Assembly: GCF_036588685.1 (NCBI RefSeq)
Contig: NC_086386.1
Location: 6,046,117 to 6,110,116, forward strand
Source: Mytilus trossulus
Lineage: Eukaryota; Mollusca; Bivalvia; Mytilida; Mytilidae
Direction of reading: 5' to 3'
DNA: 64,000 nucleotides
Part shown: positions 12,934 through 23,966 of the stretch, piece after piece
How the letters are laid out: every line of letters begins with the position of its first letter
Position numbering within the stretch: the first letter of the stretch is position 1
Notes under the pieces: model-generated
Database searches by the model: none
The model's input: only the letters and a program-made list of their open reading frames with translations
Told to the model about the DNA's origin: nothing
Translations under genes and position numbers: made by a program

Positions 12934-13480
12934 GTTATCAAACGTACCAGGATTATAATTTTATACGCCAGACGCGCGTTTCGTCTACATAAGACTCATC
13001 AGTGACGCTCAGATCAAAATAGTGAAAAGCCAAACAAATACAAAGTTGAAGAGCATTGAGGACCCAAAATTCCAAAAAGTTGGGCCAAATACGGCTAAGG
13101 TAATCTATGCCTGGGGTAAGAAAATCCTTAGTTTTTCGAATAATTCAAAGTTTTGTAAACAGAAAATTTATAAAAATTACCATATAATTGATATTCATGT
13201 CAACACCGAAGTGCTGACTACTGGGCTGGTGATACCCTCGGGGACGAAACGTCCACCAGCAGTGGCATCGACCAAGTGGTGTAAATAGTTATCAAACGTA
13301 CCAGGATTATAATTTTATACGCCAGACGCGCGTTTCGTCTACATAAGACTCATCAGTGACGCTCAGATCAAAATAGTGAAAAGCCAAACATATACAAAGT
13401 TGAAGAGCATTGAGGACCCAAAATTCCAAAAAGTTGTGCCAAATACGGCTAAGGTAATCTACTCCTGGGGTAAGAGAGAG
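12934..13480 (-). mobile_element. Dispersed hammerhead repeat copy, about 1.5 units, minus strand
   Basis: Diverged copy of the 358-bp repeat in inverse orientation. One full unit (12934-13287, period 354) and part of a second end near 13480. On the minus strand both hammerheads (about 12966-13010 and 13320-13364) keep CTGATGA, the GTCT/AGAC stem, GAAA and GTC, so both look competent. The three-way-junction block and hairpin are also kept, with a C-to-T type change in the hairpin stem. The size fits a retrozyme insertion of one to two units. An open frame across 13022-13288 is incidental. Confidence 0.85.
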
Positions 13481-13520
13481 AACAATAATTTGACGTCGGT
13501 AATTTGTTTAACTGAATACT

Positions 13521-13715
13521 AATAATCCAGTGATGTTAAAACAAAATAATAGCTTTGGGGGCAAAAGGGGGGTGCCACGGGGTTACCTGAGTGTTATTCT
13601 GTATTTAGATAATTTTGTTTTCTCTAAAAAAAAGTTCATCGGAAAATACCCAGAACTTGTTGATAAATATTCCGTATCAACTTCACAATTAATACAAGAT
13701 GGTCTTGAAGTATAG
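13521..13715 (+). pseudogene. Possible reverse-transcriptase tail relic
   Basis: A short open frame encodes KYPELVDKYSVSTSQLIQDG. This loosely resembles the C-terminal 'YHELVSKFNVSLKTLLxQGL' type segment of an invertebrate reverse-transcriptase family also seen at 49260-49800. No active-site region is nearby. The assignment rests on faint similarity only. Confidence 0.2.
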
Positions 13716-13798
13716 ATTTTGCGTACTGGCGTTGGTTATCATCTTAATAACGTGTTATAGTATTCTTTTATTTGTCTTTATTAATATTACTTGTACTG

Positions 13799-14611
13799 TT
13801 AAGGTCAAGTTACAGTAAATGGGCTATGTCACAGATTTCAGTAAAATTTGGCATACAACTCTGGCTCGATGAACTTCAACTGAAAATCGAAAAAATATTG
13901 CATTTATCTCAATTATCATTTGAAATATTACTGATTGAATTCTTACAAAATGGGTGAACATTTGTATAGAAAGCACATAAAATCGGGGAAAACCTTTCTA
14001 AAATTTGTCTTAAAATCGCCAAATCTCTAATTTTACTCAATATATTTTTCTTTAAAAACTATATGTTGTTGATACATAAATTTCCGTTATAATGATGCAA
14101 AATAAAGATAGGGTCACCGACTTCGTTTTTACGATACACATCATTCAAAGTTGCGTTCTTTGTAAAAAAAAATCCAACAAAACGTCGAAATAATCGTAAC
14201 GTTATCGCGTTGCAGGCCGTAAAATGTTGTTTTTTTGCGTTTTTCACTACCAACAAGGTAACAAATTGATTAGTAGACAAAAAACGAAGTCAGTGACCCT
14301 ATGATTATTTTATATCATTTAAACAGAAATGTATGTTTCAACAATATATAGTTTTTTGAAAAAAATCTATGGAGTAGAATTAGAGATTTGGCGATTTTAA
14401 GACAAATTTTAAAAGGTTTTTTGCCGATTCTATGTGCTTTCTATACAAATATTCACCCATATTAAAAGAAATCAATCTGCAATTTTTCAGATAATAAAAA
14501 AGATAAATGTATTATTTTTTCAATTTTTAGTTGTAGTTCAACGAGCCAAGGTTGTATGCAAATTATTAGCAAAATTTGCGACATAGCCCATTTACTGTTC
14601 CTTGACCTTAA
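13799..14611. mobile_element. 813-bp palindromic MITE flanked by TTAA
   Basis: The two halves are imperfect inverted copies. The left end TTAAGGTCAAG and the right end CTTGACCTTAA are mirror images, followed inward by AGTAAATGGGCTATGTC and its complement, TTTGGCGATTTTAAGACA-type blocks, and an inner pair AGGGTCACCGACTTCGTTTT / AAACGAAGTCAGTGACCCT. TTAA lies at both outer ends (13799-13802 and 14608-14611), which suits piggyBac-type target duplication. The element has no transposase. Arms have diverged, so the insertion is old. Confidence 0.7.
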
Positions 14612-14649
14612 GTCAGTTTTTTTAGATATTCTTTTGAAATGACTCTGGG

Positions 14650-15460
14650 GTTATGTAAAAATCATACTTTGAACGAAAAAATAATTTCATTTATCAATAT
14701 AACTTTTGCTTATGGATCTTGACATGCTATGAATGACAAAACTATTTTATTCAATTATACTACTTTTTCTGTTAAGTCTGTTTTTGTGTTATACATTTGA
14801 CGTGAAACTGTACTTATGTATCCCGTCATACTTGAACCACACAATTATTTTGTATATTATTGTTACTTTATGTTGAGTCTGTTTTTTGTTATATATACTT
14901 TACGTGACTCTGCATGTATGTTTGCCGTCATACTTTGAATGACAAAATTATTTTTATGTCTACCTATGCGAATTTCAAACGTGAAATTTTACACCAGTAC
15001 TGAAAACCTCGGGTAGACTTTACATAGATAAATCAAGTCGTATTAGAAAAGCAAAATGAGTATGTTAAATTGAATGTATGCCTTTTTGTGTTTCTTCGTT
15101 ACATTTGTTGTTTTTATAGTGATATTTAGATGATAACACAATATTGACTGCTGTACCCCTATTTTTGACATTTAACTCTTTGAGTATGTTTGTTTTGTTC
15201 ATGAATCGTTGACAATGTAATGGAATTTGATGCGACTGTCATACAGGTGAGGGGTTTATCTAGCTATACAACCAGGTTAAATCCACCATTTTCTACATTA
15301 GAAAATGCCTGTATCAAGTCAGGAATATGACAGTTGTTATCCATTCGTTTGATGTGTTTGGACTTCTGATTTTGCCTTTTGGTTTTTGATTTTGGTTTTT
15401 GAATTTTCCTCGGAGTTCAGTATTTTTGTGTTTTTACTTTTTGTTAAGGTATCTTCTCTC
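14650..15460 (+). mobile_element. Composite repeat with ~126-bp internal tandems (pearl-like)
   Basis: Degenerate tandem units (TTACGTGACTCTG...CCGTCATACTTTGAATGAC) span about 14660-14960. They are followed by a CAATATTGACTGCTGT block and by the AAGTCAGGAATATGACAGTT / CTCGGAGTTCAGTATTTTTG block. The same order, reversed, occurs at 26115-26605, 36420-37200 and 58470-59230. Bivalve 'pearl' elements are known for a core of tandem repeats inside a non-autonomous element. Membership is inferred from architecture. Confidence 0.6.
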
Positions 15461-15830
15461 ATCCAAAAATTCAGGAAATGTGTAACTGTCCGTTTAGATA
15501 AAGCCTGATCTAAGTCTCAAGACAGATGCATATCATTTTTAGAAAAAATAATCAAATTCAAAATAATAGATCAGGCGGGTCTAACGTATGATTTTTCGAG
15601 CAGATGTATCTGTCGTCAAATTGTAAGAAAGCTCTTAAAAGACTTGTGTTTCCGTTTATTACATAACTAAGTATTGTGGCTATCATGAACAGTAGATTTA
15701 AGTATATGCATCTCCGATTGTCAATAAAGATCGTGATTTCCATTTATCTTTAACACTGAAACAGCATTAGCATAATGGGGTACAATGTTAAACATTAAAA
15801 CTGTTAAAACGAGAACAAATATTGTCTTAT

Positions 15831-16790
15831 TAGCTCACCTGGCCCGCAGGGCCAAGTGAGTGTTTCCCATTATTTGGCTTCCGTCGTCCGTCGTCGTTAA
15901 CTTTTACAAAAATCTTCTCCTCTGAAACTGCTGGGCCAAATTAAACCAAACTTGGCCACAATCATCATTTGGGTATCTAGTTTAAAAAATGTGTGGTGTC
16001 AAATGCAGTTTTTGGCATATAACTCAAAAACCAAAGCATTTAGAGCAAATCTGACATGTTAAATAGTTTATCAGATCAAGACCTATCTGCCATGAAATTT
16101 TCAGGTGAATCCAACAACCCGTTCTTGGGTTGCTGCCCCTGAATTGGTTATTTTGAGATAATTTTACTATTTTTGGTTATTATCTTGAATATTATGATAG
16201 ATAGAGATAAACAGTAAACAGCAATAATGTTCAGCAAAGTAAGATTTACAAATAAGTCAACATGACCAAAATGGTCAGTTGACCCCTATAGGAGTTATTG
16301 CCCTTTATAGTTATCTTTTCGCCATTTTTCGTAAATCTGAGTAATCCTTTACAAAAATCTTCTCCTCTGAAACTACTGGGCTTAATGACTCCAAAATTTG
16401 CCACAATCATCTTTGGGGTATCTAGTTTAAAAAATGTGTGGCGTGACCTAGCCAACCAACCAAGATGGCCGCCATGGCTAAAAATAGAACAAAATGGTAA
16501 AATGCAGTTTTGGCTCACAACTCAAAACCCAGAGCAATTAGAGCAAATCTGACATTGAACAAAATTGTAAATCAGGTCAAGATCGATCTGCCTTACAATT
16601 TTCAGATGAATCCTACAACTCGTTGTTGGGTTGCTACCCCTGAATTGGTAGTTTTAGGGAAATTTTGCTGTTTTTGTTTATTATCTTATCTTGAATATTA
16701 TTATAGATAGAGATAAACTGTAAACAGCAATAATGTTCAGCAAAGTAAGATTTACAAATAAGTCAACATGATCAAAATGGTTAATAAAAT
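15831..16790 (+). repeat. Hairpin-headed ~0.5-kb tandem repeat, about two units
   Basis: Starts with a hairpin, CTCACcTGGCC / GGCCAaGTGAG, then GTCCGTCGTCGTTAACTTTTAC. Two repeat units follow, marked by CTTCTCCTCTGAAACT at 15914 and 16359. The same family forms the array at 60889-64000. Fragments of the second unit appear as overlapping short frames with no protein meaning. Confidence 0.8.
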
Positions 16791-16900
16791 ACCAGTCTTG
16801 AGAATGAATTTCCCTCGCCTTACGGCTCGTGAAATTTAACATTCTCTCGACTGGTATTTTTCGAAAATACCCCTCCTTTACATGATATATCTGTTCACAA

Positions 16901-16918
16901 CCCCCCCCCCCCCCCCCC
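16901..16918 (+). repeat. Poly-C tract (18 C)
   Basis: Eighteen consecutive C residues in an otherwise AT-rich setting, just after the ~0.5-kb repeat. The length is likely polymorphic and prone to sequencing error. Confidence 0.95.
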
Positions 16919-17208
16919 ATTGTCACATAGTCTTATTGGAGTCATTTTATTTATATATAATAAGCAGTAAAAATAAAAAATAAGAAAAATATCTGTTGTA
17001 ATTGAATAAAATGCAGTGTAACGTCATTGCATATAAAATAAAATGAAGTGGTACGATTCCTAATGAGAAACAAACAACTAGAAATCAAATTAAAAATTGA
17101 TAAGCATTGAAAATGGTCACCGTAATAATTTGCTACTTTGGGTTTGTCTTACAGAACAAAAACATTATGGGCAAATGTATATATATATTCTATATAATTG
17201 TCTTTCAG

Positions 17209-17402
17209 ATGATAGTACGAAATTAGCAGACGACAAGAGAGGTGACAATAAAGACACAACTAAAGGGAAAAGAAGTACAAATAGAAAATATATAGGCTTA
17301 TATGCAGTCGGTTTTTTAGTGATGCTCATCGCATATACAACTGCATATGCATATTTCCTCGTACAAATATTTTTCGAAAAGAAAACTGAAAATGTTGCAT
17401 AA
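17209..17402 (+). CDS. Isolated C-terminal (M4-type) receptor exon
   Basis: A strong acceptor (TTGTCTTTCAG, AG at 17207-17208) is followed by a phase-1 reading frame to a TAA at 17400. It encodes an acidic/basic stretch (DDSTKLADDKRGDNK...) and then one membrane segment (about KYIGLYAVGFLVMLIAYTT...) ending in TENVA. The exon at 23967-24286 has the same acceptor phase, the same DD start, a charged linker, a membrane segment and the same ENVA end, so the two are paralogous. By comparison it should be the last intracellular-loop plus M4 exon of a Cys-loop receptor. No matching N-terminal exon was seen upstream in the window, so it is either the end of a gene with a very long intron or a duplication remnant. 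The open frame extends 5' to 17097, but that part looks like intron. Confidence 0.5.
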
Positions 17403-18868
17403 GACAGATTAAGTATCTCGGGCTTGCAAACTTTTAATCACGTTATATATTATGTGTATATTCATTGCATATTGTATATTATACTTACTCTGCAAAAATG
17501 AAACGTTTAAAAGTTCAAGGCGCAATAATGTGATCGAAATTTGGTTTAGTTTTGTTGTCATACTTTTTTAAATGTATTATCTTGATTTCGAATTGATTTA
17601 GATACAAAATGAAATTATACGTGGTTATTTGAATAAGTCAAACATACCTGGATGAATAGCTGTCTCATTGGCCTTCAAACCACTCATTTATATTTTAACA
17701 TAAGTAAAGATAACTTCCAGCTTGCTGTTTCATACAGTTGTCAAACACCTGTCACTTTTCAATCTTTAAAATTGTATTAGTATTATAACCTGAACCCACC
17801 TAATATTGGCTTTGTAATGTAATTACGTACTGTTTTGCAGTTTATTTTTATTGTTTTTGCCACATATTCTCATTTCTACAAAGATTTGGACGTTACGCCT
17901 ATTTTTTCAAACCATACAGCTGATTATCTTATGGATACTCTTTCATCCTGTAATAAGTAACTGTCATCACAGAAAAATCATGGCTAACACAAAATTCAAC
18001 AATCTCATTATTGTTTAGGGTATTAGTATTACCAGTTGAAACAGTTATAGTACCAACGTATTTATATGTAGTGCATGCCCATATCGTCAAAACCTCAAAC
18101 GTGCCATAAGACCAGTGTTTACGCACGAAACCGTGTACATTCTAAACCACGATTATCCATTCCAATTTCGATCTTACATTCATCCCAGGTCCTTTCAAAC
18201 CAACTGTATGCAATGCTGCAATGGCAATGTTCTCCGACAATGACATTTTCTAATGTCTAATGTTTAGTCTGTGTGTGTGTGTGTGTGTTACATTTTAATG
18301 TTGTGTCGTTGTTCTCCTCTTATATTTAATGCGTTTCCCTCTGTTGTCCCCTGTTTTAGTTTGTTACCCCGATTTAGTTTTTTGTCCATGAAATAATGAG
18401 TTTTGATCCGCGGTATACTACTGTTGCCTTCATTTTTCATAAGTTTAAGTGACATTTCCAAAAAAATACGAAATTAAAAAAAATCCAAACTCCTCTTGGC
18501 TTATCTGGTAAATGACCGTTTTCATTTCTTTCATCTTTAGCAATTAGACAAAAATAATGCAGTGTGTATATTCTAAAAATTATTAACGGCCATTTGATTT
18601 TAGTTCTTTTTACATAAAAATTGGTTGTTTTTCATAAAATATTCAGAATTTCAGGGAAAGATACTTAAATCATGTTTGCATTTATTAAAAAATTCCAAAC
18701 AGTCTTCTTTTATATTTTATATTGGAAATAATGCAACACCATTTGCAGGCATTATAATTGACTTTAGAGAACGTAATGTTGAATAACATGAGAATAATAT
18801 AAAGATAAAGTAACTCAAACTTTTGTGTGTATCTATTCTTCTGTTGTACTGTAACGCTAATGACCCAG
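17403..18868. other. AT-rich non-coding stretch
   Basis: No gene recognised. It holds a short relic of a dispersed repeat near 17655 (TGTCTCATTGGCC) and a GT microsatellite at 18269-18288. The other short frames lack domain features. Confidence 0.35.
18269..18288 (+). repeat. (GT)n microsatellite
   Basis: About ten GT dinucleotides broken by one C at the left edge. Confidence 0.9.
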
Positions 18869-18970
18869 GATAGGTTGGGCATTCTCTAATATGTTTAACC
18901 CTGTCTCATTATGTATGTGTCTGATTTAAGTCATGAGCCTGTAATTCAGTTGTTGTCGTTCACTTCTTTT
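18869..18970 (+). repeat. Dispersed repeat fragment (AACATGTTTAACCCCGCC family)
   Basis: Diverged copy of part of the 12120-12475 repeat: ATATGTTTAACCCTGTC, then TAAGTCATGAGCCTGTAATTC and a GTTGTCGTTCA block in the same order. Confidence 0.6.
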
Positions 18971-19218
18971 TATCATATATGTGTTCGTTTATCATTTCGT
19001 ACGTTTAAAGAGACATTTGTCATTTCATGTCTTTTTTAACTGACTTTTTCTTATAATCATAGAACACTTCATTTCTAGGTATTTGAACCTGAAATCTTTG
19101 AAATATATTGCTTTGAGACGTATAATTTAAAAAAAATATATTTTCAAAATCCCACACAAATTTTTTTCCACGATCAAGTTGTGTGGGAATTATCTATTTC
19201 ATTCCCACTAGTGTTGCT

Positions 19219-19258
19219 GGTTACGTAATACCCAGCTAATTTGAGCGTCACTGATGAT
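19219..19258 (+). repeat. Truncated hammerhead-repeat relic
   Basis: TTTGAGCGTCACTGATGA matches the 5' stem I strand and first half of the core of the 358-bp repeat. It is then replaced by a T run, so the ribozyme is incomplete. Confidence 0.5.
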
Positions 19259-19319
19259 TTTTTTTTTGTATAAAAACTGGTATCTATGATGAGTTTATGT
19301 ACGAAAGTAGGGGGCCAGA

Positions 19320-19725
19320 GTCACATGTCATAAATAAACATAAACACATAAAAAACGAATGGACAAGAACTGTCATATTCCTGACTGGTACATGCATTTT
19401 CAAATGTAGAAACCTGGTTTTGAAGCGCTGAACCTCTCACTTCGATGACAGTCTCATCGAATTCCGTTATATTTACAATGATGCGTGAACTAAACAGATA
19501 TAACAATTAAAATAGTAAAACTATGGCAGCAGTCATCATCGTGCAACAATTTTTAAAGGAACAATTTAACAGAACACACAAAACATCTATCTACAAACAA
19601 ATTCATTGATTCGCGTGTCTGTTGTCAGAAAATTGTATACGTCATATAAATTGGTCGTTCACTGTATATACAAACAATTTAAAAATTGTGCATGGGCAAT
19701 GTAAGCATACAGGGTTAACATACAG
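19320..19725 (-). repeat. Composite repeat fragment
   Basis: Contains the reverse complement of the AAGTCAGGAATATGACAGTT block, then a CAGTCATCATCGTGCAACA...GCATACAGGGTTAA segment. It aligns with 36490-36860 block by block, although the ~126-bp tandem part is missing here. Confidence 0.6.
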
Positions 19726-20923
19726 GTAGACGCTACAGACGAGGATTTTAGAATCGATTTACACCGTTATCAAGATTATTCTGTCTTAGAATATGTGAGT
19801 GACTCCTAATACTCTCCCTATATCCGATACTGTTAAGGTCATTTTAAAGTTTTTCAGTTCTTCTTCCATTGCAAAAGATATGAAAAAATATATAAGAATA
19901 TAAAAAAACACATTATGAGTTTCACTTGCAAAAACAGCTACACGATATACTAAGTTCAATTAAGACTTAATTAACAGTACAAAGTCTTTGTTCCTTTTAA
20001 AGATTGTCAATGGAAATGGGACAAGGGGTTCTTGATTGATTGATCTGTTATCATTTATACTGAATTGTATTTTTTTGTCACAAACAGTATTTTGAATGTT
20101 TTTCAATAATAAAATTTATTATCTTTACTGTTTTATATCTTCCTAACCTTGTAAGCCGAAATCATCTATCAAAATATCATGATAGGATACGCGGTCGTTT
20201 GATTGGGATATATTTACTGTATATGCGGGCTCTCCCGGAATATTGCTATATAGAATTCTAATGTTCAATTTTGGGAAGTCGAAATCATCGTTTTTGGTCA
20301 AATGCTTTTGTTCTCAATAGATGTTCATCGCAATTACTAAAAATAAGTTTTTGAATGAGACTCTTAACTCTATCTGTGGTATCATTCATTTCAAATTGGT
20401 GGGATATATAGGTTCATCATAGTCGCCAAATTTTTTATTATTTAGTGAGAGGATATTATAATCAAATAGCACAATGAATTACGTTAAAAATTAAAGTGAA
20501 AGTAACGTTATCAACAATTTCTGGGTCTCGACAATATTCAATATATATATGAGAAATATTTTTGTTTAAAAAGTACCAGTATATATTACAAGTTGGTAAA
20601 AGTTAACTTTGTTAGCATTTTTCCAAGTGAATTAACTGAATTCAAAGTGTTTTTTTATACAAATCGATATTTTAAAAAGAGAGTCCTATCTTAATAGGTT
20701 TGCAACAAATTATTGAAAGACCTGATAGTTTCTTTGTTCTAAAATCAATATATGGAACAATTATTTAAAATATATTCCCTATATCCATGTATGGCACATT
20801 TCCAATTTTGTTTGTAAAAAAGTAGTGAATTAAATCATGTACAATTGTAATCTTTGGATATGTTTAGCATTTTGCTTACATTTTTTCATGAACTTTTAGT
20901 GTATTTTAAAAGCAATAATAAAA
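19726..20923. promoter_or_regulatory. Upstream region of the Cys-loop receptor gene
   Basis: AT-rich DNA directly 5' of the receptor ORF. No convincing single TATA box or 5' exon could be chosen among many AT-rich candidates. Promoter function is inferred only from position. Confidence 0.25.
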
Positions 20924-22091
20924 ATGATTGAAAGGAAATTAATTCATTTCTGTGTCTTTTTGAATTATGTTGTACATCATGTTTTGTGTACTAATAATGA
21001 GACTGTTTTATGGAAATACATTATGGACCACAAAGCTTATAACAAATATGTAAGGCGGCCTACTTGGAATTATAGCAAACCCATAGAGGTCGAGTTTACA
21101 ATTGTGTTAAACTCAATTAATTCATTAGACATGAAGGAACAAATCCTGACTACATCAGGTATAAGGATGTCATGGAGAGATGAATTTTTAACATGGAATC
21201 GCAGTTTTTATGGCGAAACAACAAAAATATCGGCTCCCTTATCTGAGATATGGAATCCGGATGTTCATTTGATCAACTATGCAGACAGGTCAAATATATT
21301 TGAAGATAAAGATACACTTGTTAATATCTACAGTACTGGATTGGTTGAATGGCATAATTTTATTGAACTTAAAACTTATTGTTTCGTAGATACGACACAA
21401 TATCCATTTGAAACCGAGATCTGTAAATTACACTTTTCAGCTCAATATCTTGACGAAAAAGAACAATTATTAAAAATCCAGCTGCAAGATGATTATTTTA
21501 ATCAATTTCAATCAAACGGAGAATGGCATATATCTAAACCTGACAAAATTAGAACTTATACTGAAATACGAAATAGCAATAGTAAAAGATTCGCTGGTGT
21601 GGTATTGGAAATAGAAATGGAACGACGACAAACCTATTACGTGTGGAAGTTTCTTGTTCCAACTGTTGCGATTACATGTATCAATATGGTAACATTTTTG
21701 CTTCCAGTGAAAAGTGGCGCCAAAGTCACGCTATCAACATTTGTTGTATTGAGTTTCACTGTGATGATTCAGTTATTTAATCAATCTTTACCTAGCAGTT
21801 CCGACAAAATTTCTCAATTTGGAAGATTACTGTGGTGTTTACTTGGTATGAGTGGATTAAGTCTCATATTTAATGTTGTTATTACTGCAATTTTCTATCG
21901 CAAATGTACTATATGTAAAATAAATTGTTCAGTATGCAACTTTGCAAAACTGATAAAGAACTTTCAAGATAAACCTAGAAATACAACGTGCTGCTGTAAA
22001 AGTAAAGAGGACGAACAGATAACAGAACTAAAGTATATCAGAACACAAGAAAAGGAAACTGTTCAACAGGGTTCCAGCATGGAAAATAAAA
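20924..22091 (+). CDS. Nicotinic-like Cys-loop receptor subunit, exon 1 (N terminus to M3)
   Basis: Encodes a pentameric ligand-gated channel subunit of the nicotinic type for the plasma membrane. A signal peptide covers about residues 1-22. The extracellular domain has RPTWN near 45, W84-RDEFLTW, WNPD (110-113) and a Cys-loop C153 to C167 with 13 residues between and YPFE inside. M1 is about 239-260, M2 264-287 and M3 299-326. There is no vicinal Cys pair in loop C, so it is not alpha-type. Oddities: the usual loop A Tyr is Ile117, the loop B Trp is missing (FSAQYLD), and all three acidic pore rings are lost (K263, A266, Q287), with Phe273 at 6'. The frame stays open to 22228, but that tail lacks a normal M4. 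A phase-1 donor (AAAA, GTATGT) at 22092, or a weaker one at 22002, would join the exon at 23967 to give about 495 or 465 residues, normal for the family. Function as an orphan or modified channel is inferred. Confidence 0.88.
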
Positions 22092-22851
22092 GTATGTTTT
22101 CTTTAAATGCTCAGTTCCGAGAAGTTACAATCACAATTGTGTTAACATTGATCACACGTTTAAGTGCTACGATGGCCAGATGTCTTCCCATAATTTCATT
22201 AAAAAGAGTCAGCATAAACGGAAAATAAAACATCAACCAGACAACACCAATGCTAAATGACAACAACAGTCACTCACCACGATGAGAAAAAAAGAAACTG
22301 TGGATGAACTGCTTCATTAGTTACATCTGCAATGGTTTATCACTACAGAATTATTTTTATAAGCATGGGTTTCTAGTCTAGTTTTGTCTTTGTTCTCGTA
22401 TGATGGCTTCTGTCTAAAAGGGATCTGAAATGCTATCCTTTATGTGTAAATTCTAAAGGGAGAACAGTTTCTTTTTTAAAATTAAGAGTTTTCTTTGAAA
22501 AGCATTTTATGAATGACAAAAAAATATGATATAACGGTGTATTGGTTTTTAGCCTCTCATGACATCACAGTTGTCGGGTTACTCCCAACACATATCCTAG
22601 AAAGTCACGAAGTTACGAAAGAACCTTTCATTTACCTCAAATTTCAGTTGACTATATATGAAAAGAAAATAATGTAAAACCCTCAAAAATTTAACTTAGA
22701 TAATATTCAAATGCATTAAATATACATGTAGCCGGATCCTTTTTGCTCAATGTTGAACGCCGTCGGTTACCTATAATGCCTGTTTAAATCGACTCTGGTA
22801 GATAGTTGTTTCATCCTAATTTCTTGTTGTCAGAACAATATACTGGTGAAA

Positions 22852-23115
22852 GATGGACGAAAGATACCAAAGGGACAGTCACACTCATAAATCTAAAACG
22901 CCAAGGTTTAAATGAAAAAGACACACAGACAAACAATAGTACACATGACACAACATAGAAAACTGAAGAATAAAAAACTCGAACCCCACTAAAAACTAGG
23001 AGTGGTCTCAGGTGCTTTAAACTTCGACCTACACGTGCCAGCGTATTTTAACATTCCACACAATGCCGGATTTGATATTTCCAGGTGACGTATTTCATAA
23101 TCAACCATCTGAGTG
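22852..23115. repeat. Dispersed repeat (AAAGATACCA...GGGACAGTC family)
   Basis: Lies in the inferred intron of the receptor. It shares the ordered blocks GAAAGATACC / GGGACAGTC, ACAAACAATAGTACACATGA, AAACTGAAGAATAA and TCTCAGGTGCTT with 29640-30066, 51690-52040 and 57880-58250. Confidence 0.7.
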
Positions 23116-23966
23116 TACCATTGGTATCTGACATGACAAGTTACGAAATAAATACATTAATGCACAATATTTGAACTTGAGTCTGGGTAAAAAAAGAAAC
23201 CCAAAAACCTATTCTGCGGAGTTCTTAAAATACAACTTTGTAATACATGTACACTCGTGGGTAGGGAAAGTCAGCGAAAATTAAAACTGCTTCCTAATTC
23301 TACACATAAAGAGAACACTACGTACGGCTAATACAATTATAACAACATTATACCTTTACCATACAAATATTTGAAAAAACGCTACTGTAGTAAATGGAAC
23401 TTCAAAACGGCGGCTATTTTTCTATTGGTGTTATGTATGGTTTATGGAAACATAACAGGGTCAACATAATCTTATTATGATTTATATTTCTGATTTGACC
23501 GGAAAGACCGTGTGATATTTTATTATTATTTCTGTTCCGTTGTTATAATGAATGGTTTTTGATAGTAAATATATTTTATTTTAATACTATATAAAATAGT
23601 TGGATTAAGTATGATTGCGTGTTAGATATCATTAAAGACTAAAGGGTGACAATACAAACAACTATAAGTCACCGTACGGACTTCTTCAATTAGCAAACTA
23701 TATATCGTAAATAAAGTCAACTATAAAAAACTGCGATATAAATCATTTCAAACGAGAGAAAAAAAACTGATTTATTTATGCCAAAACAATAAACACATTT
23801 TATAGACAGTAACCAATGACAACCACTAAATAACAAGGGACTGGCTCATATATAATATGCAGGTTTCTAAAAGTAAAGAAAAAAAGTTCAGCTTTTTTGA
23901 TACACTCATTTGCCAACTGTCTATACTAAGTTAGGATCAAATGCTTGTAATAACGATGTGTTTTAG

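Noticed and set aside
13022..13288. 88-codon open frame
   Set aside because: Lies wholly in a hammerhead-repeat copy; the frame is not open in the satellite units and has no protein features.
22092..22228. C-terminal tail of the receptor frame as a genuine M4
   Set aside because: Weakly hydrophobic with two Arg and without the M4 Asp/Cys-Leu pattern; the exon at 23967 fits better.
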